Positions 45,581-57,673 of a DNA stretch of 64,000 nt are shown one piece after another. The position numbers and the translations under genes were made by a program. The notes under the pieces are model-generated. The model had not been told where the DNA came from. It did no database searches and worked only from the letters and a program-made list of their open reading frames with translations. The DNA is taken from NCBI GenBank assembly GCA_026874595.1, contig CM049312.1:51589429-51653428 (forward strand), written 5' to 3'. The stretch's first letter is position 1. Each line of letters begins with the position of its first letter. The stretch is from Sipunculus nudus (lineage: Eukaryota > Annelida > Sipuncula > Golfingiida > Sipunculidae).

Positions 45581-47940
45581 TTGCACAGGTGCCACGGGAG
45601 CGGGGTCCATGACCATTCAAGGAGAACGAGGATTGATTTACTTATCACGGTTTACACCCTTTACAGGTGTTTGGGAGGTGAAAATAAAATTACTGAGCTT
45701 TTAACGGTCATACTCATCTCGCATACCCATAGGCCTACAAATTGAAATGACGTGAAGTCTTTGGTATATGGGTTCATAACTGAATTGAGATTGGAGCCCG
45801 GGTCGCCGGTGTGTAATTATCAGCCTTGCGCCAAGGCAAGTGAAGTCTTTGACTTGTTTCCTTGAGGGAAGCAGGCAGACGAATCAGATGATGGTTTGTA
45901 ACATTGATACACCTTGCATACACATGCACGCCACAGAGAGACCGTTTTTATTTTGTAATAAGGTTTATTTATATGTAATCAATATATGATCACCAATTAA
46001 ACATTCAACAAATAACGGCGTCCGAGAAAGTCTGGAGATTCAAAAGATTCAGCCCGTTTTTGAGTTCATTCAACATCTGCAGTTTACCAACGGGCATTCG
46101 AGATTTGTGTTTTCGTTTGTTACGTACGTAATATTAGTTTCTGCGACGTTGACAGCGCCGATGAAGAAAAAAACTTGCTAAAAACTTGCATAATCGGGGA
46201 AACCCGGTTAAACGGTCCAAATGGCCGAAACCGCAAGTACAAGGGCTATGAGTCTCGAAGCAATGTCGTTCACAGGATCGAGTTCGGCTCTCGAATGGCA
46301 TGGCTGGGTCTCCGCTGCTGGGATCGGTGGAGGGAATGTAGGTTGCTTCTGACTTTGTGGCTGTGGATGCTGTAGCTTTCTAAAAAGGACAACGGCACGA
46401 GATCGACAGTGGCGCCCTCTGCTTGGCTTGGCGTGGCACTGCGACTGTTGGCTCAGAGAACAAGCTTAAGGAGCGCACAGGGCTGAGGTTTTGACCGCAG
46501 CAACCTGTAGTTGCTCGATGAGCGTATACTTCTTTTGGCTTGGCGACGTTGCATGCAAATCAATAACGATATGGTCGGCATATCAAGTAGCTTATTTTGA
46601 AATAATTTTGCGTATCTTCCGTTAGCCCAGGATTAGGAGAAATAACATTATGCCATATGCTAGTTTGTGTTCCAGTATACACGTCAAGAGAAAGGCCAAT
46701 GTTACTACATTTTGACACTAACAGATCATTCACAATGATGTATGCGATCGACACTAATAAGCTACGTTCTGAACACAGCGCGTAACCCCTGGAGACCTTC
46801 CACTTACACGCTCTGAGAAATAGAAGGATTTTTCAGGTTTGGCAAAAAGCCAAACACTCAGTCATTTTGCGCTAGATAAACTAAAATCTGATTAGCGGCC
46901 ATGCGGAACTCGTCAAACAAAATTTCATTGGCTCAGCGTGTAAACAACGATAGCTGCGTCCATGCGTAGCTCGTCGTACGGCACTGCCAGAGAGGAAATT
47001 TGCAAACAGTGGGAAAAATTAACCCCAGACCACACTAGCAAGTAAGTATAGAGACTGGCCTGAAAGGTTCCGATTGCATCCTCCGTTTCAACCGGGGTGG
47101 TTAAATATTACACAGGAGGGAATTCCACAGAGACAGCACCGCCTGGTGGCCAAATTTGACGGGCAACCGGGGTTTCGTGCAGCGGTTAGTATATAGTTTC
47201 GTGCAGCGAATAGTTGAGCATAGCGTAACCACTGCTTGTGGAGCGGAACTAATTTGCTTGAGTTGGGGCTGGTCTACTAAGCTAATCAGTTGTATGCTCA
47301 GCTAATTAGAATGGGCTTTCAAACCACATGCAGCATTCAACTCTGGCTGCCCCGTGCACGGACTCGGCCCATGAATTAATTTGTCACTTGCACCTTGCTA
47401 TTGGTCAACTGACCTAGGCGAGGACCTTGGGTAAAATGATGGACAGGCCAGTGGCAGGGCAGGAGTTAGTTTACAAATACCCCGTCTGCTCATCGTAGTG
47501 TGTAATGAACAGAAATCACTTTTTTCCCACAAAATGCGACCGGCGACCTAAAACGTGCTTTAGTGCATTAGATCCGTCAAATATTCAACATTTAGTATAC
47601 CTTAAATGTCAATAACAACATTTGTTAGGAATTTAGCCAGTCCTATAACCTTTATTGGTGCTACCTATAGCTTAAATAGCTTATATCATTCAGAACACGT
47701 GGAGTATGTTATGGCCTAATTCTTACAGGAGGTTAATATAACATAACCTGAATTCCCTCTCCTTGCGGTCGGAGCAATAACATAACCCCCAGATAAAACA
47801 TGCTGATCCAGACGACCCCAAAGTTAACAACATACACACATTACACATTATGACAAGGCAGATTACGTGAAGATGAAGGAGATGCTTGATATTAACTGAG
47901 AGGGAGAGCTAAAGGAGATCCTGAACACCCGGTCCATTAA
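45581..47940. other. Relatively CpG-rich spacer, no gene recognised
   Basis: 45790-45840 repeats the ~50-bp block of 27640-27690. Between about 46140 and 47330 the base composition is less AT-rich than elsewhere. CCATGCG-AACTCGTC and CCATGCGTAGCTCGTC are near repeats (46899, 46962). A promoter or 5' exon could lie here, but none can be supported by sequence alone. Confidence 0.4.
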
Positions 47941-47959
47941 GAAAGCAGTTATTCACTTT

Positions 47960-48330
47960 CAAGATACAGTAAGCGTTATTATTCGTGATATATCTGGATC
48001 ATAAGAAGGCTTTCGAGAAAGTGCGACGCAGAAAGCTTCTGGTGCAAGGGCCAGCTTCGGAATTACTGTTAAGGCACTTTACATGATCCGCAACTTCCTC
48101 ACTACCTGGTAGACGTCAAAATGTGAGAGTCTGGGAAGCCACCTCAGGCTGGGAGCAGATACAGGGAGTTAAACAGGGATTTGCTCATAGATCGACACTG
48201 TTTGCCATGTACGTAACAGATATACCAAAACTGATACCGCGGCATGATTGGACCGTTTGCAGATAATGCAAAAAGTTAGTCCAACCATCCAGTATTACTC
48301 TCCAAGAAGATCTGCAGAACATGCACAGGG
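47960..48330 (+). pseudogene. Degenerate LINE reverse transcriptase fragment
   Basis: Frames give IYLDHKKAFEKVRRRKLL, the (F/Y)LDxxKAFDxVxHxxLL motif of Jockey/CR1-type reverse transcriptases. A shifted 'gggagttaaacagggatttgct' region follows, equivalent to GVxQGSxLS, and then 'tttgcagataatgc', which resembles the FADD box. Stops and frameshifts throughout. It is immediately followed (about 48331) by CAGGGGCGGATCCAG, the usual left end of a hAT-type element whose right end I cannot find. Confidence 0.55.
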
Positions 48331-49040
48331 GCGGATCCAGAATTTATGAAAAGGAGGGGTCCACCCAAGGAGGTCTAAATAGCAAAACTTATTAAAAAAA
48401 TCTATTACTACGCTTCGCTGAGCGAGAGCCCTAGAAGGTGATTTGAGCACATGCGCTTGAATTGCTATTAATATAGATTTCGGTTAAATTTGTTTCTTTT
48501 CTGGTTCATTGCCATAAAACATTTACTTATCTGGCATTTTCCCAGCGTTTTTCGAACTATATGGTCCATCTCTGTATTATTTACTTAATATTTGAGATAG
48601 GCTGGCACGAAGCCCCCGTTGTCAGACGCGACAGCCATGGCACATCAGTTTCAGGCGAAATTTGGAGTACATGCGTGATTGGTTGAACCATTGTTACGTC
48701 AGCGGTGTCACCATCTGATGACTCCAGTAGTAGACATACGAACCAATAAGAAAGTGCGTCCTTGGTTGCTATGCCATGGCTGTCGAGTCAAACAACGGAG
48801 GCTTCTTGGTGTCACGTGGTGTCAGCCAAAGTAAACAGCCGTGGATCCTTTGAGCTCTCGCCTTTTTTGACCAATTAAGGCAGGATTTCCTTGCAGAACT
48901 TACAGCAGCTTCTGCAGACTGTGAGTAGATGTGTTTACACAAATACTCAACGTTATTCTTCGGGAAAAAAGTCACATATTCACAGATAATTAGGTGTTTG
49001 AAATTAAAAATTTTGAGGTGTACTTGAAACTTCCGCCAAA
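48331..49040 (+). other. Probable 5' untranslated region of the Tx1/L1-like LINE, left limit unknown
   Basis: From about 48600 the sequence becomes less AT-rich and leads without obvious break to the ORF1 start at 49041. It begins with a hAT-like end (48331) of unclear extent. No ORF. Confidence 0.4.
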
Positions 49041-50019
49041 ATGTCCACGGAGAACACGGTTTCACCTGTGTTACCTGTGTTAGTGAATCAAAGAGACATT
49101 GTTCTCAGGGACCAAAGCAGAATTACCCCGTACACAATGTCCATATCAAACTAACCTGTGACATTCGGTATAGTCATATTAGAGATGACAAAGGCCAGCT
49201 TACATCTCTAAAAAATGGGGACAGATACGTGTACGCATTAGCTGAAGGGTTGAAAGAGAACCCCCTCCCACGAAAAGTTAGTTGTAAGGGCGATCATGTA
49301 GGATTTTTCACCAGGGACAGCCAATGCAGCAGCGTCAGCCGGTCTGTAACAGGTGCCAGAAGTCGGGTCACTGGTCTCAGGACTGTGAGGAGGAACAAGT
49401 CTGCGCTGTGTGTAAAAAAACCGGCCACGCTGCTGGCTCAGATGATTGTGATGAGTATGTAGATCAAAGAGGGAGCATTGATTTAGTGATTGGGACCAAA
49501 TGTAGCATATCCAATTTTCATTCTGAAGACTTCAACGTTTTTGGACTTGTTTTTAATTCAATGGAACAGGCTTTCCAGTACACTAAAGCTATACGTGCAG
49601 GTAGAATGGATCTTGCGGGAAAGATTAAAGATGCGGGTACTCCGATGGAAGCTAAAAAAAAATAAGCAGGGATATAGAGGAAGTGCCTGATTGGAATGCT
49701 CAGCAGGTTCAGGTTATGACAGAAATACTGCAGAAAGCAAGCAGAGTGAAACAATGAAAAATCGGTTACTGGAGTCAGGAGATAAGACTTTGGTTTATCC
49801 AGTTCCATGGGATATGACTTTAGGATCAGGTCTAAGCTTTGAGCTAAAAAAATACACCAGACCAGAGCTATGGCCAGGTCAGAATCATTACGGGACATGT
49901 TGATGTCGATCCGAACCGAGTTGTTCGCAGCTGAAAATGAAGACGATGACATGGAAAATCTTACAGATACAGTCGATGATGAATCAGAAGGAGAAGAAAA
50001 AGAGGAAGAAATGAAATAG
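49041..50019 (+). pseudogene. LINE ORF1 with two zinc knuckles, NADAR domain and acidic tail
   Basis: An ATG at 49041 opens MSTENTVSPVLPVLVNQRD. After a frameshift (about 49135) comes GDRYVYALAEGLKENPLP, an RRM-like ORF1 segment. After another (about 49320) come two CCHC knuckles, CNRCQKSGHWSQDC and CAVCKKTGHAAGSDDC. A NADAR domain follows directly: SNFHSEDF, FNSMEQAFQYTKA (conserved S-x-E and Q), LAGKIKDAGTPMEAKK, then after a frameshift near 49660 DWNAQQVQVMTEIL, LLESGDKTLVYPVPWD, GSGL and ELWPGQNHYG, and finally an IRTELFAAENEDDD acidic tail to 50019. NADAR proteins act on ADP-ribose N-glycosidic bonds, in some cases removing ADP-ribose from guanine in DNA. At least four frame breaks make this copy inactive. 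Confidence 0.75.
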
Positions 50020-50140
50020 GTCGCAGAGACGGAGTAGAAAGGGAACATCTTCACAGGGGATGAGTGCTGAAAGAAGCACAACTGCAAGGCAGACGCGAAG
50101 CTTGAGAGATTATCTGAAAAAAACAAACACTGCCTAATAA

Positions 50141-51897
50141 ATGTTGAATAGCTATAACATTGTTACCTTTTACGTTAGAGGAATGAATAACTACATTAGG
50201 AGGAAAAAAACTATACACATGGCTGGATAAGCATAATATTTTGATCACCTGTTGACAGGAAACATATTATGTTTAAAAAATGAGCCTTTTATAAATTCCA
50301 GTTGGAAAGGTAAAATATACCATTCTTATGCTTCAAGTTCACATTCTTGTGGTGTAGCAATATTGTTTCATCGGGAGTTCGCTGGAAAAATTATTAGTCA
50401 TAAATGTGATAAAGAAAGAAGAATTGTAATGGTAAATTTTGAGTTTGACGGAACATATTTATGTGTAGTCTCTGCTTATGCACCTGTAGAGGAATCTCAT
50501 AGGATTCGTTTTTTTATATATCTGTGTAACTTTATTATCGAGAATACCATGAACGAGTATAACCTGATTATTGGTGGAGACTTTAACTGTTGTCTGGGAA
50601 AATGTGACAGGAAAAGCAAATATGCAAGATCTGATAAGAGTGTTTCGACCTTGAAAGAGATTATTTCTGGTTTAAATTTGAAGATGCTTTATTGGTCAAA
50701 ACTGAAGATATTGAGGGTTATACTTATATATATAAAACAAAAATGAATATAACAGTAGACTAGATTATATTTTTCTTAGTAGTACTATGAACAGTAATTT
50801 TATTTCATATGGTACTAGATACGTGGTCGCAAACAGGCGTGTCCATAGTATTTCGGACCACAAAGCAGTGTTAGTTAAGTTTCAGTTAAACGGAAATGAA
50901 GGGGGCCAAACTATTGGAAACTGAATACACATGCAGCTTCTGAATGATTATGAATATTGTCAGAAAATTGAGAATTTATTAATAAAAGAGAAAAGAAAAC
51001 TTAATACTGTTACATCGAAAGTGCGAGTATGGGAGAAACTTAAGCAGCAAATTAAGAGCATATCCTTGCATTATAGTAGAGAAAGGAGCAAACTATATAA
51101 ATAAAAATTAAAATATTGGAGGAGAGGAGAAAGTTTTTAGAGACACGAGGAGTAGAAATGCTGGAGAAAAGGAAATTCTTGATAGAAAGATTGATCAAAT
51201 ATATGAAGAAAAGGCTATTGGTTCGCGAATCAGGTCAAGGGTTAAATGGTATGATGAGGGAGAGAAAGGCTCAAAATACTTGTTAAGATTAGATTCAGAG
51301 ACACAATCATTAAATTACATTCGAATTTTAAATAATAATGGAAACACTATTGAAACTGATGATGATTTTTAAAAGAAATTGCAACCTTTATGGGGACTTA
51401 TATAAGGACGACTGTATTTCTGATGAATTATGTAATAACTACTTAAAGGCAAACCCAGTGAAGCGCCACCTATCGCAAGATGAGCAGATTAGTTGTGATG
51501 GAGACATTTCGATTCATGAATGTGAAAGGGTTGTAAAGAAATAAAAGTAAATAAGAGTCCAGGATTAGACGGAATACCTATAGTATTTAACCGTAAGTTT
51601 TTGGGGAAACTTAAGTGTTTCTTTATTAAAATGATCACAGAAATTTTTGAAAATGGGGAAAATGGGACACTCCATGAAAAAAGCGGTATTAACTTTGATA
51701 TTTAAAAAGGGGGATAAAAAGTTTTTAAATAATTATGGACCTATAAGTTTAACAGATACCGACTATAAAATAATAGCATTTGTCTTAGCGAACAGAATCC
51801 AGAAAGTGCTGTCAAGTATAATAAGTCAAACGCAGACTGCCTATATCAAAGGCAGGTATATTAGCGGCCAATTGTCGATATGTGATGGATGTAATTG
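50141..51897 (+). pseudogene. LINE ORF2 part 1: AP endonuclease and start of reverse transcriptase
   Basis: Begins MLNSYNIVTFYVRGMNN. An APE-type endonuclease follows: SHSCGVAILFHREF, VVSAYAPVEESHRIRFF, IIGGDFNCCLGKCDRKS and, in shifted frame, SDHKAV (about 50858-50875). A linker rich in Lys/Glu (50930-51330) leads into the reverse transcriptase fingers KVNKSPGLDGIP (about 51548-51583), VLTLIFKKGDK, NYGPISLTDTDYKI and AYIKGRYI. The style (NYGPISLTDTDYKI, linker layout) fits Tx1/L1-like LINEs. Stops and shifts are frequent. The frame is cut at 51897 by the family X element. Confidence 0.8.
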
Positions 51898-53374
51898 TAT
51901 CCGCCAAAACAGAGTTTTGCGGATACTATGTTTTCAGCTGCACGCCGCCGCCGCCGCCGCCGCGTAGGTTTCCGGAGAACTCCTCCGTAACCGCTGGGCG
52001 GAATTTTATGAAACCCGGGATTATGTTCGGGTCACATGTGAACTGCTGCGCCCCGGTTTTTTTTGGACCTCTGACCTTTCCTCTGCGCTCTGCGTCCGTT
52101 TGTGCATCTGTTTCCACACATAAACCCACATATCTCGGGAACCGTTTGACGGATCAGGAAAATGTTTTTGCACAAATGTAGCCCTTGGAGAGCTTTATAA
52201 CATACACAAAAAATGGTGGCGCCACCTGCAACCATGTTTGCACAGTGTCCATCTGTTCGTCTGCCTTGGGTTAAAATCACTCATATCTCTGCAGTGACTT
52301 GACTAATTCACCTGAAATTTGGCATGCGTATACATACTGGATAGCTTTTCTGATTTTGTGACAGGTGGCGCCACCTACATTCACGTTTACGCTGCAGACA
52401 TCCAAGCTCATATCGCGGGAACCGTTTGACCGATCAGGAAATTTTTTTTGCACAAATGTAGCCCTTGGAGAGCTTTATAACATACGTAAAAAATGGTGGC
52501 GCCACCTGCAACCATTTTTGCACAGTGTCCTTCTGTTTTTCTGCCTTGGGTTAAAATCACTCATATCTCTGCAGTGACTTGACTAATTCACCTGAAATTC
52601 GGCATGCGTATACATCCTGGATAGCTTTTCTGATTTTATGACAGGTGGCGCCACCTACATGCACGTTTACGCTGCAGACATCCAAGCTCATATCTCGGGA
52701 ACCGTTTGACCGATTGGGCCAAAATTTTGCATGTGTATAGATCTCACATAGCTCTTTATCATACGCAAAACTGGTGGCGCCACCTGCAGCCATTTTTGCA
52801 CAGCTCCTGTCTGTTTGTCTGCCATGGGATAAAATCACTCATATCTCGGCAGTGGTTTGACATATCTGGCTAAAATTTTGCAGGTTTATACATCCCCGAC
52901 AGCTCTCTTGATTTTATGACAGGTGGCACCACCTGCATTCTAGTTTATGCAGCAGACATCCAAGCTCATATCTTGGGAACCGTTTGACCGATTGGGCCAA
53001 AGTTTTTCATGTGTATAGTTCTCACATAGCTATTTATCATACGCAAAACTGGTGGCGTCACCTGCAACCATTTTTGCTCAGCGTCCATCTGATTGTCTGC
53101 CACGGGCTAAAATCACTCATATACATGTAGTGGTTTGACTTATCTGCCTTAAATTTTGCATATGTATACAACTTGGACGGCTTTCTGGATTTTGTGGTGG
53201 TGGGGGGGGGGGGGGGGGGGGCAACCTTCATACACAATTTGGCTGCAGACATCCATGCTAATATGCAACACTTCATTCTATTTCCCCTTGCCACTTAATC
53301 CATGCCTCACTTCACCCGTTCCACTCTGATTTAGGCGGATACACGTAGTCGCTTGTCGACTACTCGTATTCTAG
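51898..53374 (+). mobile_element. Family X element, full-length (1477 bp), inside the LINE
   Basis: 5' hairpin: GTATCCGC-CAAAAC-aga-GTTTTG-CGGATAC. 3' end: GTAGTCG-cttgt-CGACTAC then TCGTATTCTAG. The interior repeats at ~280 bp include many GGTGGCGCCACC palindromes and a G run at 53202-53221. TTG lies on both sides (51895-51897 and 53375-53377). Deleting the element plus one TTG restores the expected DVIEAC reading of the host reverse transcriptase. It is very similar to the copy at 33132-34660, so both are recent. No protein encoded. Confidence 0.88.
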
Positions 53375-53931
53375 TTGAAGCTTGTAGAAAGTATGAAACA
53401 TCAGGTTTAATAATGTGCCTGGATTTTTCCAAGGCTTTTGACAGCCTTAATATTAAATTCATGTTAAAAGCTTTAAAACATTTTAATTTTTGACCAAATT
53501 TTATAAGGTGGGTAAAGATTTTATATAATGAACCATGTTTTGTAGTAAAAAATAACGGATGGTTGACTAAAGAGATTGAGATGCGTAAAGGAATCAGGCA
53601 GGGCTGTCCGGTCTCAGCAATGCTTTTCCTAATTGCTACTGAATTTCTGGCTTCAGCCATAATAAATGATCAGGATATCAATAAAATAAATGTAGTTGGT
53701 GTTGAAATAGTTCCTATAATTCAATATGCTGATGATGCAACACTTATATTAAAAGACTGTAACTCACTCAATAGGTCCCTTTAGATCATTGACGAATTTT
53801 AAAAAATTCGGGATTAAAACCTTATATGAAAAAGACTGAAGCATTGGCGTTAGAAAATATAACCATAGATGAAACTTTAAGACATTTACACTTTCATTCG
53901 GAGCCAATTAGGTATATATTTGGGAATTTAC
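53375..53931 (+). pseudogene. LINE ORF2 part 2: reverse transcriptase palm
   Basis: Continues after family X with GLIMCLDFSKAFDSLN, a stop, then KGIRQGCPVSAMLFLIATE and IIQYADDATLIL (the YADD catalytic box). A frameshift and stop follow near 53780. Ends in the first copy of the 12-bp target TTGGGAATTTAC (53920-53931). Confidence 0.85.
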
Positions 53932-56900
53932 GGTGTGTAAGGGGTGTTCATGCGCCTGGCATCACATCCAGTGGTGTTCGGGCTGGCTAGTCCGTAAGGA
54001 TGAAAGGTGAAAGTAGTAGCTTGCCAGTGTCCCATAGTTCACTCAAGTCAACCTCCACCTACTAGTGGTACACATCGGGCAACTAGGTCCATGCGGGCCT
54101 AGGCTAACGAGGCTATGGCTAGGGGAAGGAAAACCCCCATTACAAACCTACTGCGGGGAGCTTACAACCCCTCCGGTTCAAAACATTGTTACAGAAACTA
54201 CAGTAAGCACAAATTTACCTACCATCAGTTGTGTCACAGCAGACCCAAGTCAAGTTGACTCGATGACCACTCCTGAACAAACCCCGCCCCGGGAAGTTGG
54301 GAGTGTGAAGACGGATCTGCTGCGACCCAAAACCAAGCTACGTGTGGGAGTATGGAATGTTCGTACGATGTATGAGCCTTCCAAAGCCGCACAGATCACC
54401 AGGGAAATGAGAAGATATAAGTTGGACATCCTGGGTATCAGTGAGTGCCGTTGGAACGGTTCTGGACGTCTGACAACAAGCGATGGTACTGTCGTCCTCT
54501 ACTCAGGACACGAAGACACCCACACCCATGGTGTAGTCATCATAATCTCAAAGAAGAGAGTCAGCACTCTTATGGAATGGGAACCTATCAGTGAACGTCT
54601 GATTCGAGCACGGTTCAACTCAAAGTACTGCAAGCTTACCATCCTACAGTGCTACGGGCCGACAAATGACGCTGATACTGATGTAAATGATGACTGGTAT
54701 GAGCAACTACAGCTGGCGGTTTCAAAAGTCCCACAACACGACATGCTCCGAGTCACTGGTGACCACAACGCGAAAGTAGGAGCTGATAACACTCACTTCG
54801 AGAAAGCAATGGGTACCCATGGATGCGGCATAATGAATGAGAATGGGGAGTAACTAGTGTGCTTTTGCATGAACAACAGACTGGTCATTGGAGGAAACAT
54901 ATTCCCACACAAATCCATTCATAAACTTACCTGGACATCTCCTGATGGAGCCACAACTTACCAGATTGACCACATCATGATCAATGGCAAGTGGCGCACG
55001 TCTCTCCAAGATGTTCGAGTTTATCGGGGTGCAGATGCCAACAGCGACCACCACCTTGTTGTTGCCTTCATCAGACTTAAACTCCGGAAGACAATCCCAC
55101 AAGGCCAACGTCGAAAATAACTCGGCATTTTCAAACTCAAAAGCCCTGACACTAAGGCTGCATTTGTGCTGGAGCTGAAGAACCGTTTCAGCGCCCTACA
55201 AGATGAAAATGAGCCAAACACAGAAGATGTCAGTCAGAAGTGGGACTTCATCAAGACCATCTACTGTTCCACAGCAGAAACGGTCCTTGGCTTCAAGGAA
55301 AAGAAAAACAAGGAATGGCTGACAACGGAAACGTGGAGAAGGATTGATGAAAGGAAAGGCCTGAAAGAAAAGCTGATGAACACAAAGTCCCCTAGACTCA
55401 AGGAACAAGTCAGAGTTGTCTACAGAAACAAGGACAAGGAGGTCAAGCGAAACGCAAGGAAGGACAAAAGAAACTTTGTGAAGAAGTTGGCAGGTGAAGC
55501 AGAGCAGGCCGCAGCACGAGGTGACATGAACACTGTCTACAAAATCACCAAACTACTTAGCAGAAACCACAACAACCATACTGCCCCGGTGAAGGACAAA
55601 AATAGCAACATCCTGTCCACGGAGAGTGAGTAAGCTGCCCGTTGGGTTCAACATTTCAAGGAGGTTCCTCAACCACCCTGTCCCAAATGAGCCCGCGGAT
55701 CCTGCAACTGCAGATGACCTCCTCGACATCGATACTGACCCACCGACAGCTGAGGAGGTTAGAAGAGCTATCAAGGCCATGAAGAACAACAAAGCATCAG
55801 GCATTGATAGCATCCATGCAGAAATGCTGAAGGCAGATGTTGATCTGGCCAACAACCTGCTAACCGACCTCTTCAATACCATCTGGACACAGGATGTCAC
55901 CCCTGAAGACTGGGCAAAGGGTCTCATTGTCAAGCTTCCTAAGAAAGGCAATCTGCAAGAGTGTGACAACTGGCGCGGGATTACCCTCCTGTCAATCCCC
56001 AGTAAGGTCTTCTGCAGAGTCCTGCTGAAAAGAATCGACAGAGCAATTGACACCAAGCTCAGACCCGAACAAGCAGGATTCAGGAAAGGAAGAGGATGTG
56101 TCGACCAGATATTTGCATTAAGAAATATCATCGAACAATGTCTGGAGTGGAACACTCCCCTGCACATCAATTTTGTCGACTTTAAGAAGGCCTTCGACAG
56201 CGTGCACCGTGAATCACTTTGGAAAATACTGCAATCATATGGTGTACCACCCAAGATCATCACCTTGATTAGCATGTTTAACAGTCGCTTTGAGTGCAGT
56301 ATTATCCTGGATAATACCCTGACAGACTGGTTCAAAGTAGAGTCTCGTGTGCGTCTAGGTTGCATCTTATCTCCAATCCTCTTCCTCGTCACCATCGACA
56401 GGGTCATGAGAAAGACAACATCAGACAAAGCAAGAGGCATCCAGTGGACTCTCTTTTCCCACCTAGAAGATCTCGACTTTGCAGACGACCTAGCTCTACT
56501 GTCTTCCAAGCACAGCCACCTGCAGGAAAGACTGACAGACTGAACAACTTTGCAGCTCAAACAGGTCTCACCATCAGCTGCAGCAAGACTAAGGTGATGA
56601 GTATCAACTCTAGTGTTGTAACTCCCATCACCATCAGTGGTAAGTCCGCGGAGATGGTGGATGATTTCTCCTATCTGGGCAGTCTAATCAGTAAGACAAT
56701 GGAGCACAGAAAAACATCAAAGCAAGACTCGGCAAGGCGCAGGGTGCTTTCGCTCGACTCCACAACATTTGGAAGTCAAAACAGTACAGCCTGCACACCA
56801 AAATCCGACTTTACAACAGCAACGTCAAGTCTGTTCTCCTGTATGGCTCTGAATGCTGGAGAGTGACTAAAGTCGACATGGGAAGTCGAGTCCTTCCACA

Positions 56901-57269
56901 ACCGATGCCTACGCAGAATATGCCGCATATTTTGGCCAAACACCATATCAAACATCAACCTGTACATCAGGACGGAGAGCCAAAGTATTGTTAATGAGAT
57001 TAAAAGACGCCGATTCCGATGGCTTGGTCATGTACTCAGGATGGAAGAAGATCGCATCCCAAAAGTTGCTCTGAGATGGACACCAACGGGCAAAAGAAAG
57101 CGGGGACGGCCCAAAACCACCTGGCGCCGAACCGTGATAGCTGAACTGGAAGAAGGTGGCCTCACATGGGGACAAGCCCAACACGCTGCCAGGGACCGGG
57201 CCAGGTGGAAGGTGCTTACTGAAGCCTTATGCCCCAGCAGGGGTGAAGAGGATTAAGTAATTAAGTAAG
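53932..57269 (+). mobile_element. RTE/BovB-like LINE insertion with 12-bp target duplication
   Basis: Flanked by TTGGGAATTTAC at 53920-53931 and 57270-57281. The body encodes an APE endonuclease (GVWNVRTM, LGISECRWNG, YQIDHIMI, NSDHHLV) in a frame from 54065 broken only by stops at 54851 and 55118. A Lys/Arg-rich linker follows, then a reverse transcriptase (AFDSVHRESLW, GCILSPILFLVTIDRVM, LDFADDLALL; 55626-56543) and a C-terminal HVLRMEEDRIP and KRKRGRPKTTWRR segment ending EED-stop at 57254. Frameshifts lie near 55668 and 56537 and in the C-terminal region. The 3' end is short 'taagtaat/taagtaag' repeats rather than poly-A, typical of RTE-type elements. It is far less decayed than its host LINE. 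The clade call is from motif style. Confidence 0.85.
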
Positions 57270-57673
57270 TTGGGAATTTACATTTGAAATGACCTGGAAA
57301 AGTGTTCACAATTTCAATGGGAGAAAACACTGAATGAAATTGACAAACTTCTATATACATGGAGGTCTCGTAATCTTACAATAATAGGAACAATAACTGT
57401 TATAAAATCTATTATCTTGCCAAAATTAATTCTGCCACTAACAATGTTAAAAACAGATAATTTGTTACTAAAAGAGATAACTCGCAAATTGTATAATTTT
57501 ATATGGCCTGCTAGAGATAGGATTAAGAGGAATACTATTATTGGAAAATATGAAGATGGTGGCTTAAAAATGATCAATTTAAAAATCTTTCGTACAGCCA
57601 CTGAAAGCTAACTGGATTATTTAATTCATCTTCACCCTTGTTCAATATTGGTAAGAACTGTATAAATCAAATA
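57270..57673 (+). pseudogene. LINE ORF2 part 3: thumb/connection region
   Basis: Resumes after the RTE-like insertion with ITVIKSIILPKLILPLTML and KLYNFIWPARDRIKRNT (57417-57611), typical of the region after the palm in Tx1/L1-like LINEs. It is cut at 57673 by a pogo-like terminus. Confidence 0.75.

Noticed and set aside
51898-53374. Straightforward Helitron call for family X from the CTAG end and 3' hairpin
   Set aside because: The A|T insertion model leaves five extra bases in the host LINE and in the paralogous empty site, whereas a TTG duplication fits both. Left open rather than named.
55553-56560. 335-codon minus-strand open frame
   Set aside because: It is the exact antisense of the RTE-like reverse transcriptase frame, has no domain of its own and is explained as a shadow.
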